Assembly: GCA_964635975.1 (NCBI GenBank)
Contig: CAZWPO010000001.1
Span: 1-64,000, forward strand
Length of the DNA stretch: 64,000 nt
Origin: UBA5314 sp964635975
GTDB taxonomy: Bacteria; Bacillota; Syntrophomonadia; Syntrophomonadales; Syntrophomonadaceae
Direction of reading: 5' to 3'
In this document: one piece after another, positions 26,538 to 35,769 of the stretch
Numbering within the stretch: the first letter of the stretch is position 1
How the letters are laid out: each line of letters opens with the position of its first letter
Notes under the pieces: model-generated
Databases searched by the model: none
What the model was told of the DNA's origin: nothing
What the model saw: the letters and a program-made list of their open reading frames with translations, nothing else
Program-made: the position numbers and the translations under genes

Positions 26538-26901
26538 CCCGGTCCTTCTTTTCCTTTTCATTGAGTTCCTGCAAAAGGCTGGATATGCGTATACCGTGTT
26601 CGATCGATTTATCCAGCCTGAATTCCAGCTCGGGAAAATGTCTTACAGCAAATTCACGTGCCAACTCGCTGCGTATATGTCCTTTGGCTTTTTGCAATGC
26701 CCGCATTATCTCCTCTTGCCGCTTTTCTTCAGCCAGGATGCTGAAATTAATCCGAGCATGGCCGAGGTCATTTGACACATCTACCCTGGTTATCGATACG
26801 GTGCTGAAATCAATGCGCGGATCTTTGATATCCGCTTGCAGTATCTGAGAAAGACTGCGCTTGATTTCGACAGCCATCCTGTCCTGCCGGCGCTTGTTCA
26901 C
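26530..26901 (-). CDS. rbfA: Ribosome-binding factor A
   Basis: RbfA helps mature the 30S subunit near helix 1 of 16S rRNA. The 123-residue protein has the KH-like fold blocks RMAVEIKRSLSQILQADIKDPRI, SITRVDVSNDLGHARINFSIL and the C-terminal FRLDKSIEHGIRISSLLQEL. A GTG start at 26901 gives the usual length; an internal ATG is eight codons on. It lies between infB and nrnA. Confidence 0.95.
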   Translation of the reverse strand: MNKRRQDRMAVEIKRSLSQILQADIKDPRIDFSTVSITRVDVSNDLGHARINFSILAEEKRQEEIMRALQKAKGHIRSELAREFAVRHFPELEFRLDKSIEHGIRISSLLQELNEKEKKDRDE

Positions 26902-26932
26902 CGGTTTTCCCCCATTCCAAATTCAAATAATA

Positions 26933-29713
26933 CTATAGGTGTCTGGGCACTTCCTCCATGGTGAAAGCTTCGATTACATCGCCTTCCTTGATATCATTGA
27001 AATTGGTGATGCCCATACCACATTCATAGTTTTCTACAACTTCTTTAACATCATCCTTAAAGCGCCTCAAGGATGCTAGTTTGCCTTCAAATACGATGAC
27101 TCCGTCACGTAGTATTCGAACATTGGCGTTGCGCTGAATCTTTCCATCGGTTACATAACATCCGCCTACGCTACCAACATTAGGCACTCTAAATACCTGC
27201 CGCACTTCAGCCCTGCCCAGGTATTTCTCTTTGTATTCAGGATCGAGCAATCCTACCATAGCCTTCTTGACATCATCGATAGCTTCGTAAATAACCCGGT
27301 AGAGACGCACATCTATATTTTCATCCTCTGCATATTTACGTGCCTTGCTGTCAGGACGTACATTAAACCCGATAATAATGGCATTAGATGCAGAAGCCAG
27401 CATGACGTCAGTCTCAGATATGGCTCCTACGGCTGAGTGGATGACGTTGACTTTTACTTCATCCGTGCTTAAGCGAAGCAGGGACTGAACCAGGGCCTCG
27501 ATAGAACCCTGCACATCACCTTTAATAATCAGGTTCAGGTCCTTGGTTTCGGTTTCTTTCATCTGGCGGAAGAAGTCATCCAGCGATATACGGCTACTCT
27601 GACGCTGATCTTCAATCTTTTTCTCATTAGTACGCATAGTGGTTACGGCCTTGGCCGTTTTTTCGTCACAAGCCTGCACTTTGCTGCCCGCTTCCGGCAC
27701 TCCTGTCCAACCGGTTATCTCAACCGGCATAGATGGTTCAGCTTTGTCTACTCTTCTACCCCGGTAGTCGGTCATTGCCCGTACCTTGGCCCAGTTCATC
27801 CCGGCCAGTATATAGTCTCCTACCCTCAGAGTACCCTTTTGGACCAGTACGGTTGCCACTGCTCCACGTCCTTTGTCCAATTCTCCTTCAATAACCACTC
27901 CTTCAGCGGGTCTGTCAGGATTGGCCTTTATGTCATGCATTTCAGCAAGTAAAAGTATCATCTCTAAAAGGGTCTCGAGTCCCTCACCAGATTTGGCTGA
28001 GACCGGTGCGAATATCGTGTCGCCACCCCATTCCTCGGCCAGTATTCCGTGCTCGGTCAGCTGGCGCATAACCTTTTCGGGATTAGCCTCAGGCTTATCG
28101 ATTTTGTTAACGGCCACTAAAAACGGCACCTTGGCGGCTTTAATATGGTTTATAGCCTCAATAGTCTGGGGCATGACGCCATCATCAGCCGCTACCACCA
28201 GTACGACGATATCCGTTAGGTTTGCGCCACGGGCGCGCATAGCGGTAAAGGCTTCATGACCTGGGGTGTCTATAAAGGTTATCCGGTTAGAATGAACCAC
28301 TACCTGATAGGCGCCTATATGCTGCGTTATTCCTCCTGCTTCTCCGGAAACAACATTCGCACTCCGTATCTTATCCAGCAATGAGGTTTTACCATGGTCA
28401 ACGTGACCCATAACCGTAACTACAGGTGGTCTATTAGTAAGACTCTCTTCATCATCAATAATCTCTTCAAGGAGCTTTTGCTCCGCTGATAAAACACGCT
28501 GCACCTTTATTTCATAAAGACTGCACACTATCTCGGCCGTCTCAAAGTCTATAACCTGATTGATGGTCGCCATTATACCGAGCTCCATCAATTTTTTCAT
28601 TAGTTCTGCTGGGCTTCTCCCAAGCTTCTCTGCCAGATCGCGAACGGTGATGGTATCTTCAATGTCTATTAATTGAGGCAACTGAGCAACCACATCTTCA
28701 CGTTTCTTTTTATGCCTAGACTTTCTCTGAGGACGAGAATAGTCCCTGTTGCTTTCAGGTTTAGCAGGCCGACTCTGACCGGGATGACCTGGTTTGCTAG
28801 GACCCTTTTTAGGAGCCGGACCTTTCCCCAGTGGCTGGCCAATAGGTCCAGGGCTGGCTGGCGCCCCGCCTCTATTAAATGGAGGACGCTGCTGTGATTG
28901 GGGAGGCCGACCTCCAGGTCCTCCAGCACCCGAAGGTCTCGGAGCCCCTGGCCGCGGTTGCCCGCCCTGGGGTGCCGGTCTGCCGCCAGGTGCATTATAC
29001 CCCTGCCCAGTAGGCCTGCCGCCTTGCGCAGCTCCGCTTCGATTTTGGTCGTAAGGTCTATTCTGAGGTTGTCCGGGCCTTGTGTCTCTACCCGGACCTC
29101 CAGTTGGGCGGTTTTGATCGTACGGCCTTTGCCCGGGTGTTGCCCCGGGTCGATGCTGATCATATGGCCTTTGCTGAGCGCCCGCCGGTCTGGTTTGAGA
29201 TCCAGCCTGGCGATTCTGATTATCAAAGGGCCGGGCCGGCTGGCCACCCTGTCGGTTTTGCTCCGGTCTGCCGGAAGGCCCCATTCTGCCCTGGTCCGAT
29301 CGCTGGGGCGCTCCACCTGCAGGTCTGTTCTGCTCAGGTCTGCCCTGATAGCCTCCGGGCGGCCTGTATCCCGGCCCACGGCCAGGCGCGCCTCCAGTTT
29401 GCGGCCGGCCAGCTTGCTGACCTCCAGGAGTTCTTTCCTCCGTTTTTCGCTCCTGGGGGCGTTCCTGCTGACGAGGAGTAGCAGAGGGCTGGGAGGGTTT
29501 TTCTTTTGCGGCTGGTGCAGTAGGAGCAGCCTTCTTTTCGGGGGCTTTTTCTTCAGCCTTCCCCAAACGCTTCTTAACCCAGCTAGCCTGGGATTCCTCC
29601 ATGGTGCTCATGTGGTTCTTAATATCCAAACCCAAACCCTGAAGGACATCTACCATTTCCTTGCTGGGCACCCCTAATTCTTTGGCCAACTCGTGTACTC
29701 TTATTTTTGCCAT
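26933..29713 (-). CDS. infB: Translation initiation factor IF-2
   Basis: IF-2 is the GTPase that places initiator tRNA and joins the ribosomal subunits. The 926-residue protein begins with an IF2_N domain (IRVHELAKELGVPSKEM, about 4-45), followed by about 290 residues of low-complexity linker rich in Gly, Pro, Arg and Gln. A second IF2_N domain follows (TVRDLAEKLGRSPAELMKKL), then the G domain with VMGHVDHGKT near 433, DTPGHEAF and NKID. Beta-barrel domains and IF-2C complete it. The GC-rich linker creates long spurious open frames on both strands. The start overlaps ylxQ by 13 bases. Confidence 0.97.
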   Translation of the reverse strand: MAKIRVHELAKELGVPSKEMVDVLQGLGLDIKNHMSTMEESQASWVKKRLGKAEEKAPEKKAAPTAPAAKEKPSQPSATPRQQERPQERKTEERTPGGQQAGRPQTGGAPGRGPGYRPPGGYQGRPEQNRPAGGAPQRSDQGRMGPSGRPEQNRQGGQPARPFDNQNRQAGSQTRPAGAQQRPYDQHRPGATPGQRPYDQNRPTGGPGRDTRPGQPQNRPYDQNRSGAAQGGRPTGQGYNAPGGRPAPQGGQPRPGAPRPSGAGGPGGRPPQSQQRPPFNRGGAPASPGPIGQPLGKGPAPKKGPSKPGHPGQSRPAKPESNRDYSRPQRKSRHKKKREDVVAQLPQLIDIEDTITVRDLAEKLGRSPAELMKKLMELGIMATINQVIDFETAEIVCSLYEIKVQRVLSAEQKLLEEIIDDEESLTNRPPVVTVMGHVDHGKTSLLDKIRSANVVSGEAGGITQHIGAYQVVVHSNRITFIDTPGHEAFTAMRARGANLTDIVVLVVAADDGVMPQTIEAINHIKAAKVPFLVAVNKIDKPEANPEKVMRQLTEHGILAEEWGGDTIFAPVSAKSGEGLETLLEMILLLAEMHDIKANPDRPAEGVVIEGELDKGRGAVATVLVQKGTLRVGDYILAGMNWAKVRAMTDYRGRRVDKAEPSMPVEITGWTGVPEAGSKVQACDEKTAKAVTTMRTNEKKIEDQRQSSRISLDDFFRQMKETETKDLNLIIKGDVQGSIEALVQSLLRLSTDEVKVNVIHSAVGAISETDVMLASASNAIIIGFNVRPDSKARKYAEDENIDVRLYRVIYEAIDDVKKAMVGLLDPEYKEKYLGRAEVRQVFRVPNVGSVGGCYVTDGKIQRNANVRILRDGVIVFEGKLASLRRFKDDVKEVVENYECGMGITNFNDIKEGDVIEAFTMEEVPRHL

Positions 29714-30042
29714 TCATCCACCCCCATGCTATTTGCCTTTTGGGCTTCCTCTATCCGCTTCATCAAGGCTTCCGCCATTCCTTTGTCATTTACGGTTAAA
29801 GCAACCCGATACGCTTTCCCGACTGAATTCCCAAGTTCATATTTATTGCCTAATTGCACCCATGGCACCTTCAGGCGCATGCATGCCGACAGCAATGAGT
29901 CCCGTGTAGCTGGTGCAATGTCATCACTTATAACCAGCAGGTGGGCTCTGCGGCTGACGATACTACCTTTTGCCGCCATGGTCCCCGAAGATATTCTACC
30001 TGCCCGGCAAGCCAGGCCTAACATACCGAAAACCTTTCTCAT
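29701..30042 (-). CDS. ylxQ: L7Ae/L30e/S12e-family RNA-binding protein YlxQ
   Basis: The 113-residue protein belongs to the L7Ae-like family of kink-turn RNA binders and sits in the nusA-infB operon of most Firmicutes. VFGMLGLACRAGRISSGT at the N-terminus and AHLLVISDDIAPATRD in the middle are typical; KVPWVQLGNKYELGNSVGKA resembles the RNA-contact loop. Its cellular RNA target is not established. It overlaps infB by 13 bases and follows ylxR by 11. Confidence 0.9.
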   Translation of the reverse strand: MRKVFGMLGLACRAGRISSGTMAAKGSIVSRRAHLLVISDDIAPATRDSLLSACMRLKVPWVQLGNKYELGNSVGKAYRVALTVNDKGMAEALMKRIEEAQKANSMGVDEWQK

Positions 30043-30053
30043 AAAACTCGCCC

Positions 30054-30332
30054 CTAAGTCGGGGTGCCTTTCCCCACTTCTTCCTTTATCCGCTCAAGTG
30101 TTTCAGCGGGTATTTCTTTTTCCAATGATTTCTGCAGCCTCTTGCCTTTAAGGGAATGATCCAGGCATTCCTGATTAGGGCAGATATATGCCCCCCGCCC
30201 GGCTCTTTTCCCTGTCCGGTCCACCTCGATGCCCCCTTCGGGGGTTCTGACTATTCTGATAAGCTCTTTTTTGTTTTTCATTTCTCGGCAGCCCACACAC
30301 ATGCGCTGCGGGATTTTACGCGTCTTCGCCAT
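30054..30332 (-). CDS. ylxR: YlxR (RnpM) RNA-binding protein
   Basis: YlxR is a small RNA-binding protein reported to modulate RNase P in Bacillus subtilis (RnpM). The sequence has RMCVGCREMKNKKELIRIVRTPEGGI, a DRTGKRAGRGAYIC segment and CPNQECL, the conserved blocks of the family. I place the start at ATG 30332, giving 92 residues, because GAGGAG lies upstream and this is the usual N-terminus. An ATG at 30356 would extend deep into the end of nusA. It overlaps nusA by 17 bases. Confidence 0.9.
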   Translation of the reverse strand: MAKTRKIPQRMCVGCREMKNKKELIRIVRTPEGGIEVDRTGKRAGRGAYICPNQECLDHSLKGKRLQKSLEKEIPAETLERIKEEVGKGTPT

Positions 30333-31398
30333 CAAATTCCAGCTCCTCAAGTTCATCTAAGAAGTTGGTAACCTGACTCTCACTCTTTATATCAACTTTC
30401 CACCCGGTCAGTTTAGCTGCCAGGCGCGCATTTTGTCCTTCTTTTCCAATAGCCAGTGAAAGCTGGTAGTCGGGCACCACAACCCTGGCCACCTTCTCTT
30501 CTTCGTTGACGCGAACGCTTATAACCTTGGAAGGACTTAGCGCGTTGGCTATATAGCGCTCCGGTTCTCGATCGTATTTGATAATGTCGATCTTTTCTCC
30601 ATTCAGTTCAGAGACAATATTCTGCACTCTTAAGCCGCGGGGCCCCACGCATGCCCCTACCGGATCAACTTTATCGTCGAGGGAATTGACGGCTATTTTG
30701 GAGCGCGATCCTGCTTCCCGGGCGATGGACCTTATCTCCAACACCCCGTCATAGATCTCAGGCACTTCCAATTCAAATAGGCGACGCAGGAAGTACGGGT
30801 GAGACCTTGATACAAAAATGTTAGGCCCCTTGGGAGTGTTTTTTACTTCGTAAATATAAGCTTTCAATCGCTGTCCCACTTCATATCGTTCCATACTGAT
30901 CTGGTCCTGGGGAAGCATAATTCCCTCAGTCCTTCCCAAGCCCATATAAACGGTGCGGGCTTCAACGCGCTGTACCACGCCGGTTACAATCTCGCCTTCC
31001 CTCTCCAAAAACTCCTCATATATGAGGCTTCTCTCGGCCTCGCGCAGCTTCTGGATAACCACTTGTTTGGCAGTCTGTGCAGCTATACGGCCAAAGTTGG
31101 TAGGGGTGGCCTCAACATAAACCATATCGTCTACCTTGCAGTCCGGGTAAAGCTCATGGGCTTCATCCATAGCTATCTCGCTGCGGGAATCGGCCACTTC
31201 ATGGGCAACTCTCTTCTGTGAGAAGACCCGAACTTCACCAGTAATATCGTTAAACTCAACGCTTACATTCTGGGCCATTCCGAAATTTTTCTTGTAAGCT
31301 GTGTTCAGAGCTGATTTGATCGCTTCTATAAGAGCATGTTTGGGTATGCCTCTTTCCTTTTCTATTTCGTTCAATGCCTGTACCAATTCATTAGACAC
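30316..31398 (-). CDS. nusA: Transcription elongation/termination factor NusA
   Basis: NusA binds RNA polymerase and nascent RNA and controls pausing, termination and antitermination. The 360-residue protein has the N-terminal polymerase-binding domain, an S1 domain (EGEIVTGVVQRVEARTVYMGL), and two KH domains, with KVDPVGACVGPRGLRVQNI in the first and AIGKEGQNARLAAKLTG in the second. The short C-terminus lacks acidic repeats, as in Gram-positive NusA. GTG 31398 follows AGGAGG. The gene lies 16 bases downstream of rimP. Confidence 0.97.
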   Translation of the reverse strand: MSNELVQALNEIEKERGIPKHALIEAIKSALNTAYKKNFGMAQNVSVEFNDITGEVRVFSQKRVAHEVADSRSEIAMDEAHELYPDCKVDDMVYVEATPTNFGRIAAQTAKQVVIQKLREAERSLIYEEFLEREGEIVTGVVQRVEARTVYMGLGRTEGIMLPQDQISMERYEVGQRLKAYIYEVKNTPKGPNIFVSRSHPYFLRRLFELEVPEIYDGVLEIRSIAREAGSRSKIAVNSLDDKVDPVGACVGPRGLRVQNIVSELNGEKIDIIKYDREPERYIANALSPSKVISVRVNEEEKVARVVVPDYQLSLAIGKEGQNARLAAKLTGWKVDIKSESQVTNFLDELEELEFDGEDA

Positions 31399-31414
31399 TG
31401 GCTAAATCCTCCTC

Positions 31415-31867
31415 CTATATTTCCGGATGCAAACGCACAACAGAAATCTGGTCGCGGGGTACCTTCATAAATACACCATCTGCCTCTACCACAATTTCCT
31501 GGTCGTTAAACTCACCAAGCAAACCAACAATAGTTCGGGGTCCTGAGAATGCCTTCATCGTTTTCACCTTTATCCTCTGCCCCGCAAACCTGTTTAAATC
31601 CCGGTCATTTTTTATCACCCGGTCCAATCCCGGCGAGGACACCTCAAGATGATCGTAGTACAGTGTTTGTTCATCGACAATATTCATTAATGCACGGGTG
31701 GCTTCGCTGCAATGGGTCAGGGTCACACCACCTTCTTTGTCTATAAAAAAACGCAGGATTTGCTCCTGGTTTTCTTTGCGATACTCAATATCGACTAATT
31801 CCATGCCAATTTTACTGAGTTCGCTCTCGGCAGCAGGGGTTAACTGCAAAATCTTGGACGATGCCAA
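31415..31867 (-). CDS. rimP: Ribosome maturation factor RimP
   Basis: RimP is needed for maturation of the 30S subunit. The sequence shows GMELVDIEYRKENQEQILRFFID, with the following EVSSPGLDRVIKNDRDLNRFAG, which is the most conserved block. I place the start at TTG 31867, giving 150 residues: GGAGG lies seven bases before it, while the ATG at 31873 is only one or two bases from that same site and too close. It is the first gene of the rimP-nusA-ylxR-ylxQ-infB-rbfA transcript and is preceded by a structured leader. Confidence 0.93.
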   Translation of the reverse strand: MASSKILQLTPAAESELSKIGMELVDIEYRKENQEQILRFFIDKEGGVTLTHCSEATRALMNIVDEQTLYYDHLEVSSPGLDRVIKNDRDLNRFAGQRIKVKTMKAFSGPRTIVGLLGEFNDQEIVVEADGVFMKVPRDQISVVRLHPEI

Positions 31868-31887
31868 GCCCATTCCTCCAGTCTATA

Positions 31888-31934
31888 TGGGTTTTTCCCA
31901 CTTCACAATAGAAAAAGTGGGTTTTTACCCACTT
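31888..31934 (-). promoter_or_regulatory. Candidate attenuator in the rimP-nusA leader
   Basis: On the minus strand the order is AAGTGGG, six bases, CCCACTT, TTTCTATTGTG, AAGTGGG, AAAAA, CCCA. The first pair (31928-31934 on the plus map with 31915-31921) forms a 7-bp hairpin followed by TTTCTATT, like a terminator. The same CCCACTT can pair instead with the second AAGTGGG (31897-31903), which destroys the terminator. The element lies between a good promoter and rimP. It could simply end polC transcription, but the repeated arm suggests regulated read-through. Confidence 0.5.
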
Positions 31935-31968
31935 GTGGATGGCAAATCGGATTCGTACGCACATTAAG

Positions 31969-31998
31969 AGTATAACACAATATGCCGGCTTTATTCAA
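31969..31998 (-). promoter_or_regulatory. Candidate sigma-A promoter for rimP-nusA
   Basis: Read on the minus strand, TTGAAT (31993-31998) and TATACT (31969-31974) are separated by 18 bases. Transcription would begin near 31962, about 28 bases before the attenuator-like hairpin. The boxes match the vegetative consensus at four and five of six positions respectively. Confidence 0.5.
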
Positions 31999-32119
31999 GT
32001 AAAGAACAAATCGCAACTATTTGAAATTAATAATTATCCATAAGCAAGCGAGCGATCATATTGGCCAGAACCATTATTTTGCATTAATATATACATGGCA
32101 GAACCGGTCTGCTGTGTAT

Positions 32120-35100
32120 TTATCCAAACAGCTGTATCTGGTTGCTTTCCGGCAGGTCTTGAAAACAGTTATGCTGCCGCAGTACGTCAATGCTGGTTTT
32201 ATTTAGATGAGTCCGGCTTTGGAAGTCCTCTACCGAAAGGAATGGCTGATCGCCCCTTGAAGCTACCGCTCCTTCTGCCGCGGCTCTGCCGATGTTGGGA
32301 AGAGAAGAGAAAGGCAGCAGCAGCCCCTGCCCCTTAATCAAATAGCGGGATGCATCGGAGCTATAGATATCGACTGGATAGAAATGGTATCCGCGGGCGC
32401 ACATTTCTAGAGCCACTTCCAAGATAGGCAACAGTTTTTTATCTTTTTGGGATGCCTCATTACCAGCTTTTTCTATTTCCTTAATTCTCGACCGGATGGC
32501 ATCGTAGCCCTTCAAGACGGTTTCCGCTTCAAAATCTTCAGCCCGGATGGAAAAGAAGCTGGCATAGAAAGCCAGCGGGTAAAAAACTTTGAAAAAAGCA
32601 ACCCTAAAGGAGTTGTTTACATATGCAGACGCATGGGCTTTGGGAAACATATAGCTGATTTTCCTGCAAGATTCGATGTACCAGGCGGGAACACCGGCTG
32701 CTTCCATGCTCTCACTCATGTTAGCGTCCAGGCCTTTGCCTTTGCGAACATTTTCCATAATCTTGAAAGCCTGTTTTTTATCCATGTTTCGCTGTATCAA
32801 GTAAGTCATGATGTCGTCCCGGTTGCATATTACCTCGGTTAATGACGCTGTACCCTGATCGATGAGTAGTTGGGCATTATGCAGCCAAACGTCGGTGCCA
32901 TGTGAGAGCCCGCAGATGCGTACCAATTCAGACAGCGTGGTCGGCCGGGTAGACTCCAGTATCTGACGAACAAAGCGAGTGCCGAACTCAGGCACTCCGA
33001 ATGTGCCGACTTTTGATCCGATATCCTCGGGTGCAATACCCAGCGGTTCCACACTAGAGAAAATCTTCATGGCAGTGGGATCGCTCAAACTGACCTGGCT
33101 GGCCTTAACTCCGGTCAAATCTTCCAGGCTCTTGATCACAGTAGGATCATCATGCCCCAGTATGTCCAGTTTAACCAATTGGTCGCCAATAGCATGGTAA
33201 TCGAAATGAGTGGTAATAATACCTGATTCTTTATTATCAGCCGGATGCTGAAGCGGGGTGAACGAGTATATGTCCTGTTCACGAGGAACTACTATCAGGC
33301 CCCCGGGGTGCTGACCGGTAGTTCTACGGACCCCGGCAATACCTTTCACCAGGCGATTTATTTCGGAATTTTTGAACTGTATTTGCTTGCTCTCGGCAAA
33401 TTTAACTACAAATCCGTAGGCAGTTCTCTCCGCAATGGTGGATATGGTCCCCGCCCGGAAGACGTTTTCTTTTCCAAATAACTCCTCAACATATTGGTGG
33501 GCTCTCGCCTGGTAATCCCCGGAGAAATTAAGGTCGATATCCGGAACTTTGTCCCCTTCAAATCCCAAAAAAGTCTCAAAGGGGATGTCAAAACCCTCTT
33601 TGTTCAAGGGATGCCCGCATCTTTCACAAGCCGCGTCCGGCAGGTCTGCTCCTAATTCGACCTGGCCGACAGGAGCGAAGTACGTCGACTTGCATGATGG
33701 GCATGCATAATGCGGAGGTAGAGGATTTATTTCGGTTATCCCCGTGAGGTAAGCCACAAATGAAGAACCCACCGATCCTCTTGAACCCACCATGTATCCA
33801 TCTTCATTCGACTTCTTAACCAGCTTCTGGGCGATAAGGTAGAGTACGCTGAATCCATGTCGAATTATCGAGTCAAGCTCGCGTTTAATCCTGGACTCCA
33901 CTAGTTCGGGAAGGGGCGAACCATATAAGAGGTTGGCCCTATCCCAGGTCAGAGCGCTGATCTCCTCTTCGGCCCGGTCGATAGTGGGTGGGTAGAAGCC
34001 ATCGGGTACCGGTTTTATGTTTTCGATCATATGAACAACAGCAGCCGGGTTGTCGACTACCAGAGCTCGCCGATCGGCTTCTTCCAAAAAATCAAAATCA
34101 GCCAGCATCTCTGCGGTGGTCTTCAAGTATAATGGGGCCTGACCTTCGGCGTCCTCATATCCCTGTCCGGCTTGAATAATTCTGCGATATATTTCGTGTT
34201 CAGGATCTACAAAATGGACATCTCCAGTGGCCACCACCGGCTTGCCAAGTTTTTTGCCCAGTTCAATAGTGCGCCGAACCAGGTCCTCCAGAACGTTGCG
34301 CGAAGAGACCCGGCCTTCACGGATGAGAAATTCGTTGTTGCTGAGAGGCTGAACCTCCAGGTAATCATAAAATGAAGCTATTCTCTCTAACTCCTGCTGA
34401 TCTACCCCTTTCAGCAATGCCTGGTAGAGCTCCCCCGCCTCGCAGGCCGACCCCACCAGCAGGCCAGAGCGGTTTTGGGACAATAACTGCCGGGGGATTT
34501 TGGGATGACGGTAATAATGATCCATATAGGATGCGCTGACCAAACGATAGATATTCTTCAGCCCTTCAACCGTACGGGCTAAAAGTACTACATGATAAGG
34601 CCGCTCCTTCTTGTCATTTTCAACCAGATAGGCTTCTACTCCATAAATCAGCTTTATCTTATATTTATTAGCTGCCTTATAGGCTTCTGGATAAGCCTGG
34701 GTGCAGCCGTGGTCGGTGATAGCAATAGCTAGATGCCCCCATCCGGCGGCTCGTTTGATAAGCTCATGAATTTCACTCAGTCCGTCCATGGCACTCATCT
34801 TGGTATGAGCGTGCAATTCAACACGCTTGAACTCTTCCTCGTCTAAGCGCATCGGTTTAGGCCGTTTTTCGAAAGCATCCATCACTAGAGCAATTTCACG
34901 CAGGTTGGGATCATACCTGACACTCCCTGATACTCTTATATAATCGCCCGTATCTATCTGGTCTTCGCTCGCCTTGTCGAAAAATGCTTTTACTATAAGG
35001 CTGTCCCGGTAATCGCTGATATAATAGGCAGCGAGAATCCTTCCATCGCGCATAGAAGTTATCTTTTTGTCCCATACCTCCCCTTCTACCAGGGCAGAGC

Positions 35101-35749
35101 GCAATCCATCTTCCAGATCAGCGTAATCCATGGGAGAAGCACTGGACATAATGTCTGTATTTCCTGGACGCTTTCCGCTGCGCCTTTTCTTGTTTTTGTT
35201 ACTTTCGCCTAGCAGATTGACTTCCTTCGAGGGTATATAGATGGTGCTCTGCTGTTCTGGCTGCACCTTATCTTCGCAGCACGCTCTCACCACAATCCGC
35301 AAGCGGTATTCGTCCCAAAACCAGGCTGACAAGCGGGGACATACCTGTGCCCTGAGGATAGCATCATAGGTTTCCGCCTGTCTGACTATCAGGTCCAGAC
35401 GGCTGTCTTTTACAGTCCACTCTATGTCCCGGGGAACCCCATCAGAAGCGCAAATATCCACCAGTTCCCCGCAGCGGGTTTGTAGAATCGTTTGCAAGGT
35501 GTTTTCGATATTTAAAGAATGGATGATAAACTCGATGTGTTCGAGGAAAGTCAATGAACCGCGCAGTGCACGGGCAGTATCTTCTATTACTGAGCTCGGA
35601 ACAGGATCCCCTGTTAAACTGACATACAGACGCCATATGCCCTTTTCAGCACGGACTTCTATTTTTGTCAATACCGCTCCCTGCCAGTACTGTGTCGTCG
35701 ATTCGGGGCTGTACTTGCTCAAGAAAGCATAGAAATCCCTGCTCAACAA
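32120..35749 (-). CDS. polC: DNA polymerase III PolC-type alpha subunit, lacking the exonuclease domain
   Basis: PolC is the replicative DNA polymerase of Firmicutes. This one has 1209 residues; the usual form has about 1430. Present are the N-terminal domain, the OB domain (about 215-295), the PHP domain (VELHAHTKMSAMDG at 310-323, ITDHG 344-348, GSACEAGELY 433-442, VVATGDVHF 505-513), a four-cysteine zinc motif (CPSC 683-686, CERC 708-711), and the polymerase core (PDIDLNFSG with D737 and D739, LDILG with D862). Missing is the roughly 190-residue DEDDh exonuclease normally inserted in PHP: GVEAYLVEND runs directly into KKERPYHVVLLAR at about 370-391. The frame is uninterrupted. The start is TTG after AAGGAG. 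Confidence 0.95.
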   Translation of the reverse strand: MLSRDFYAFLSKYSPESTTQYWQGAVLTKIEVRAEKGIWRLYVSLTGDPVPSSVIEDTARALRGSLTFLEHIEFIIHSLNIENTLQTILQTRCGELVDICASDGVPRDIEWTVKDSRLDLIVRQAETYDAILRAQVCPRLSAWFWDEYRLRIVVRACCEDKVQPEQQSTIYIPSKEVNLLGESNKNKKRRSGKRPGNTDIMSSASPMDYADLEDGLRSALVEGEVWDKKITSMRDGRILAAYYISDYRDSLIVKAFFDKASEDQIDTGDYIRVSGSVRYDPNLREIALVMDAFEKRPKPMRLDEEEFKRVELHAHTKMSAMDGLSEIHELIKRAAGWGHLAIAITDHGCTQAYPEAYKAANKYKIKLIYGVEAYLVENDKKERPYHVVLLARTVEGLKNIYRLVSASYMDHYYRHPKIPRQLLSQNRSGLLVGSACEAGELYQALLKGVDQQELERIASFYDYLEVQPLSNNEFLIREGRVSSRNVLEDLVRRTIELGKKLGKPVVATGDVHFVDPEHEIYRRIIQAGQGYEDAEGQAPLYLKTTAEMLADFDFLEEADRRALVVDNPAAVVHMIENIKPVPDGFYPPTIDRAEEEISALTWDRANLLYGSPLPELVESRIKRELDSIIRHGFSVLYLIAQKLVKKSNEDGYMVGSRGSVGSSFVAYLTGITEINPLPPHYACPSCKSTYFAPVGQVELGADLPDAACERCGHPLNKEGFDIPFETFLGFEGDKVPDIDLNFSGDYQARAHQYVEELFGKENVFRAGTISTIAERTAYGFVVKFAESKQIQFKNSEINRLVKGIAGVRRTTGQHPGGLIVVPREQDIYSFTPLQHPADNKESGIITTHFDYHAIGDQLVKLDILGHDDPTVIKSLEDLTGVKASQVSLSDPTAMKIFSSVEPLGIAPEDIGSKVGTFGVPEFGTRFVRQILESTRPTTLSELVRICGLSHGTDVWLHNAQLLIDQGTASLTEVICNRDDIMTYLIQRNMDKKQAFKIMENVRKGKGLDANMSESMEAAGVPAWYIESCRKISYMFPKAHASAYVNNSFRVAFFKVFYPLAFYASFFSIRAEDFEAETVLKGYDAIRSRIKEIEKAGNEASQKDKKLLPILEVALEMCARGYHFYPVDIYSSDASRYLIKGQGLLLPFSSLPNIGRAAAEGAVASRGDQPFLSVEDFQSRTHLNKTSIDVLRQHNCFQDLPESNQIQLFG

Positions 35750-35769
35750 CCATTCTCCTTCCGGAACGA

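Noticed and set aside
28669..29679. Long open frames on both strands inside infB
   Set aside because: They lie opposite or across the GC-rich Gly/Pro/Arg linker of IF-2, have extreme Arg/Ser or Gly/Pro composition and no family likeness; codon bias of the linker keeps the other frames open.
34590..34660. Frameshift or split gene as cause of the short PolC
   Set aside because: The frame is continuous and the conserved segments on both sides of the missing exonuclease join precisely, which fits a domain loss and not a broken gene.
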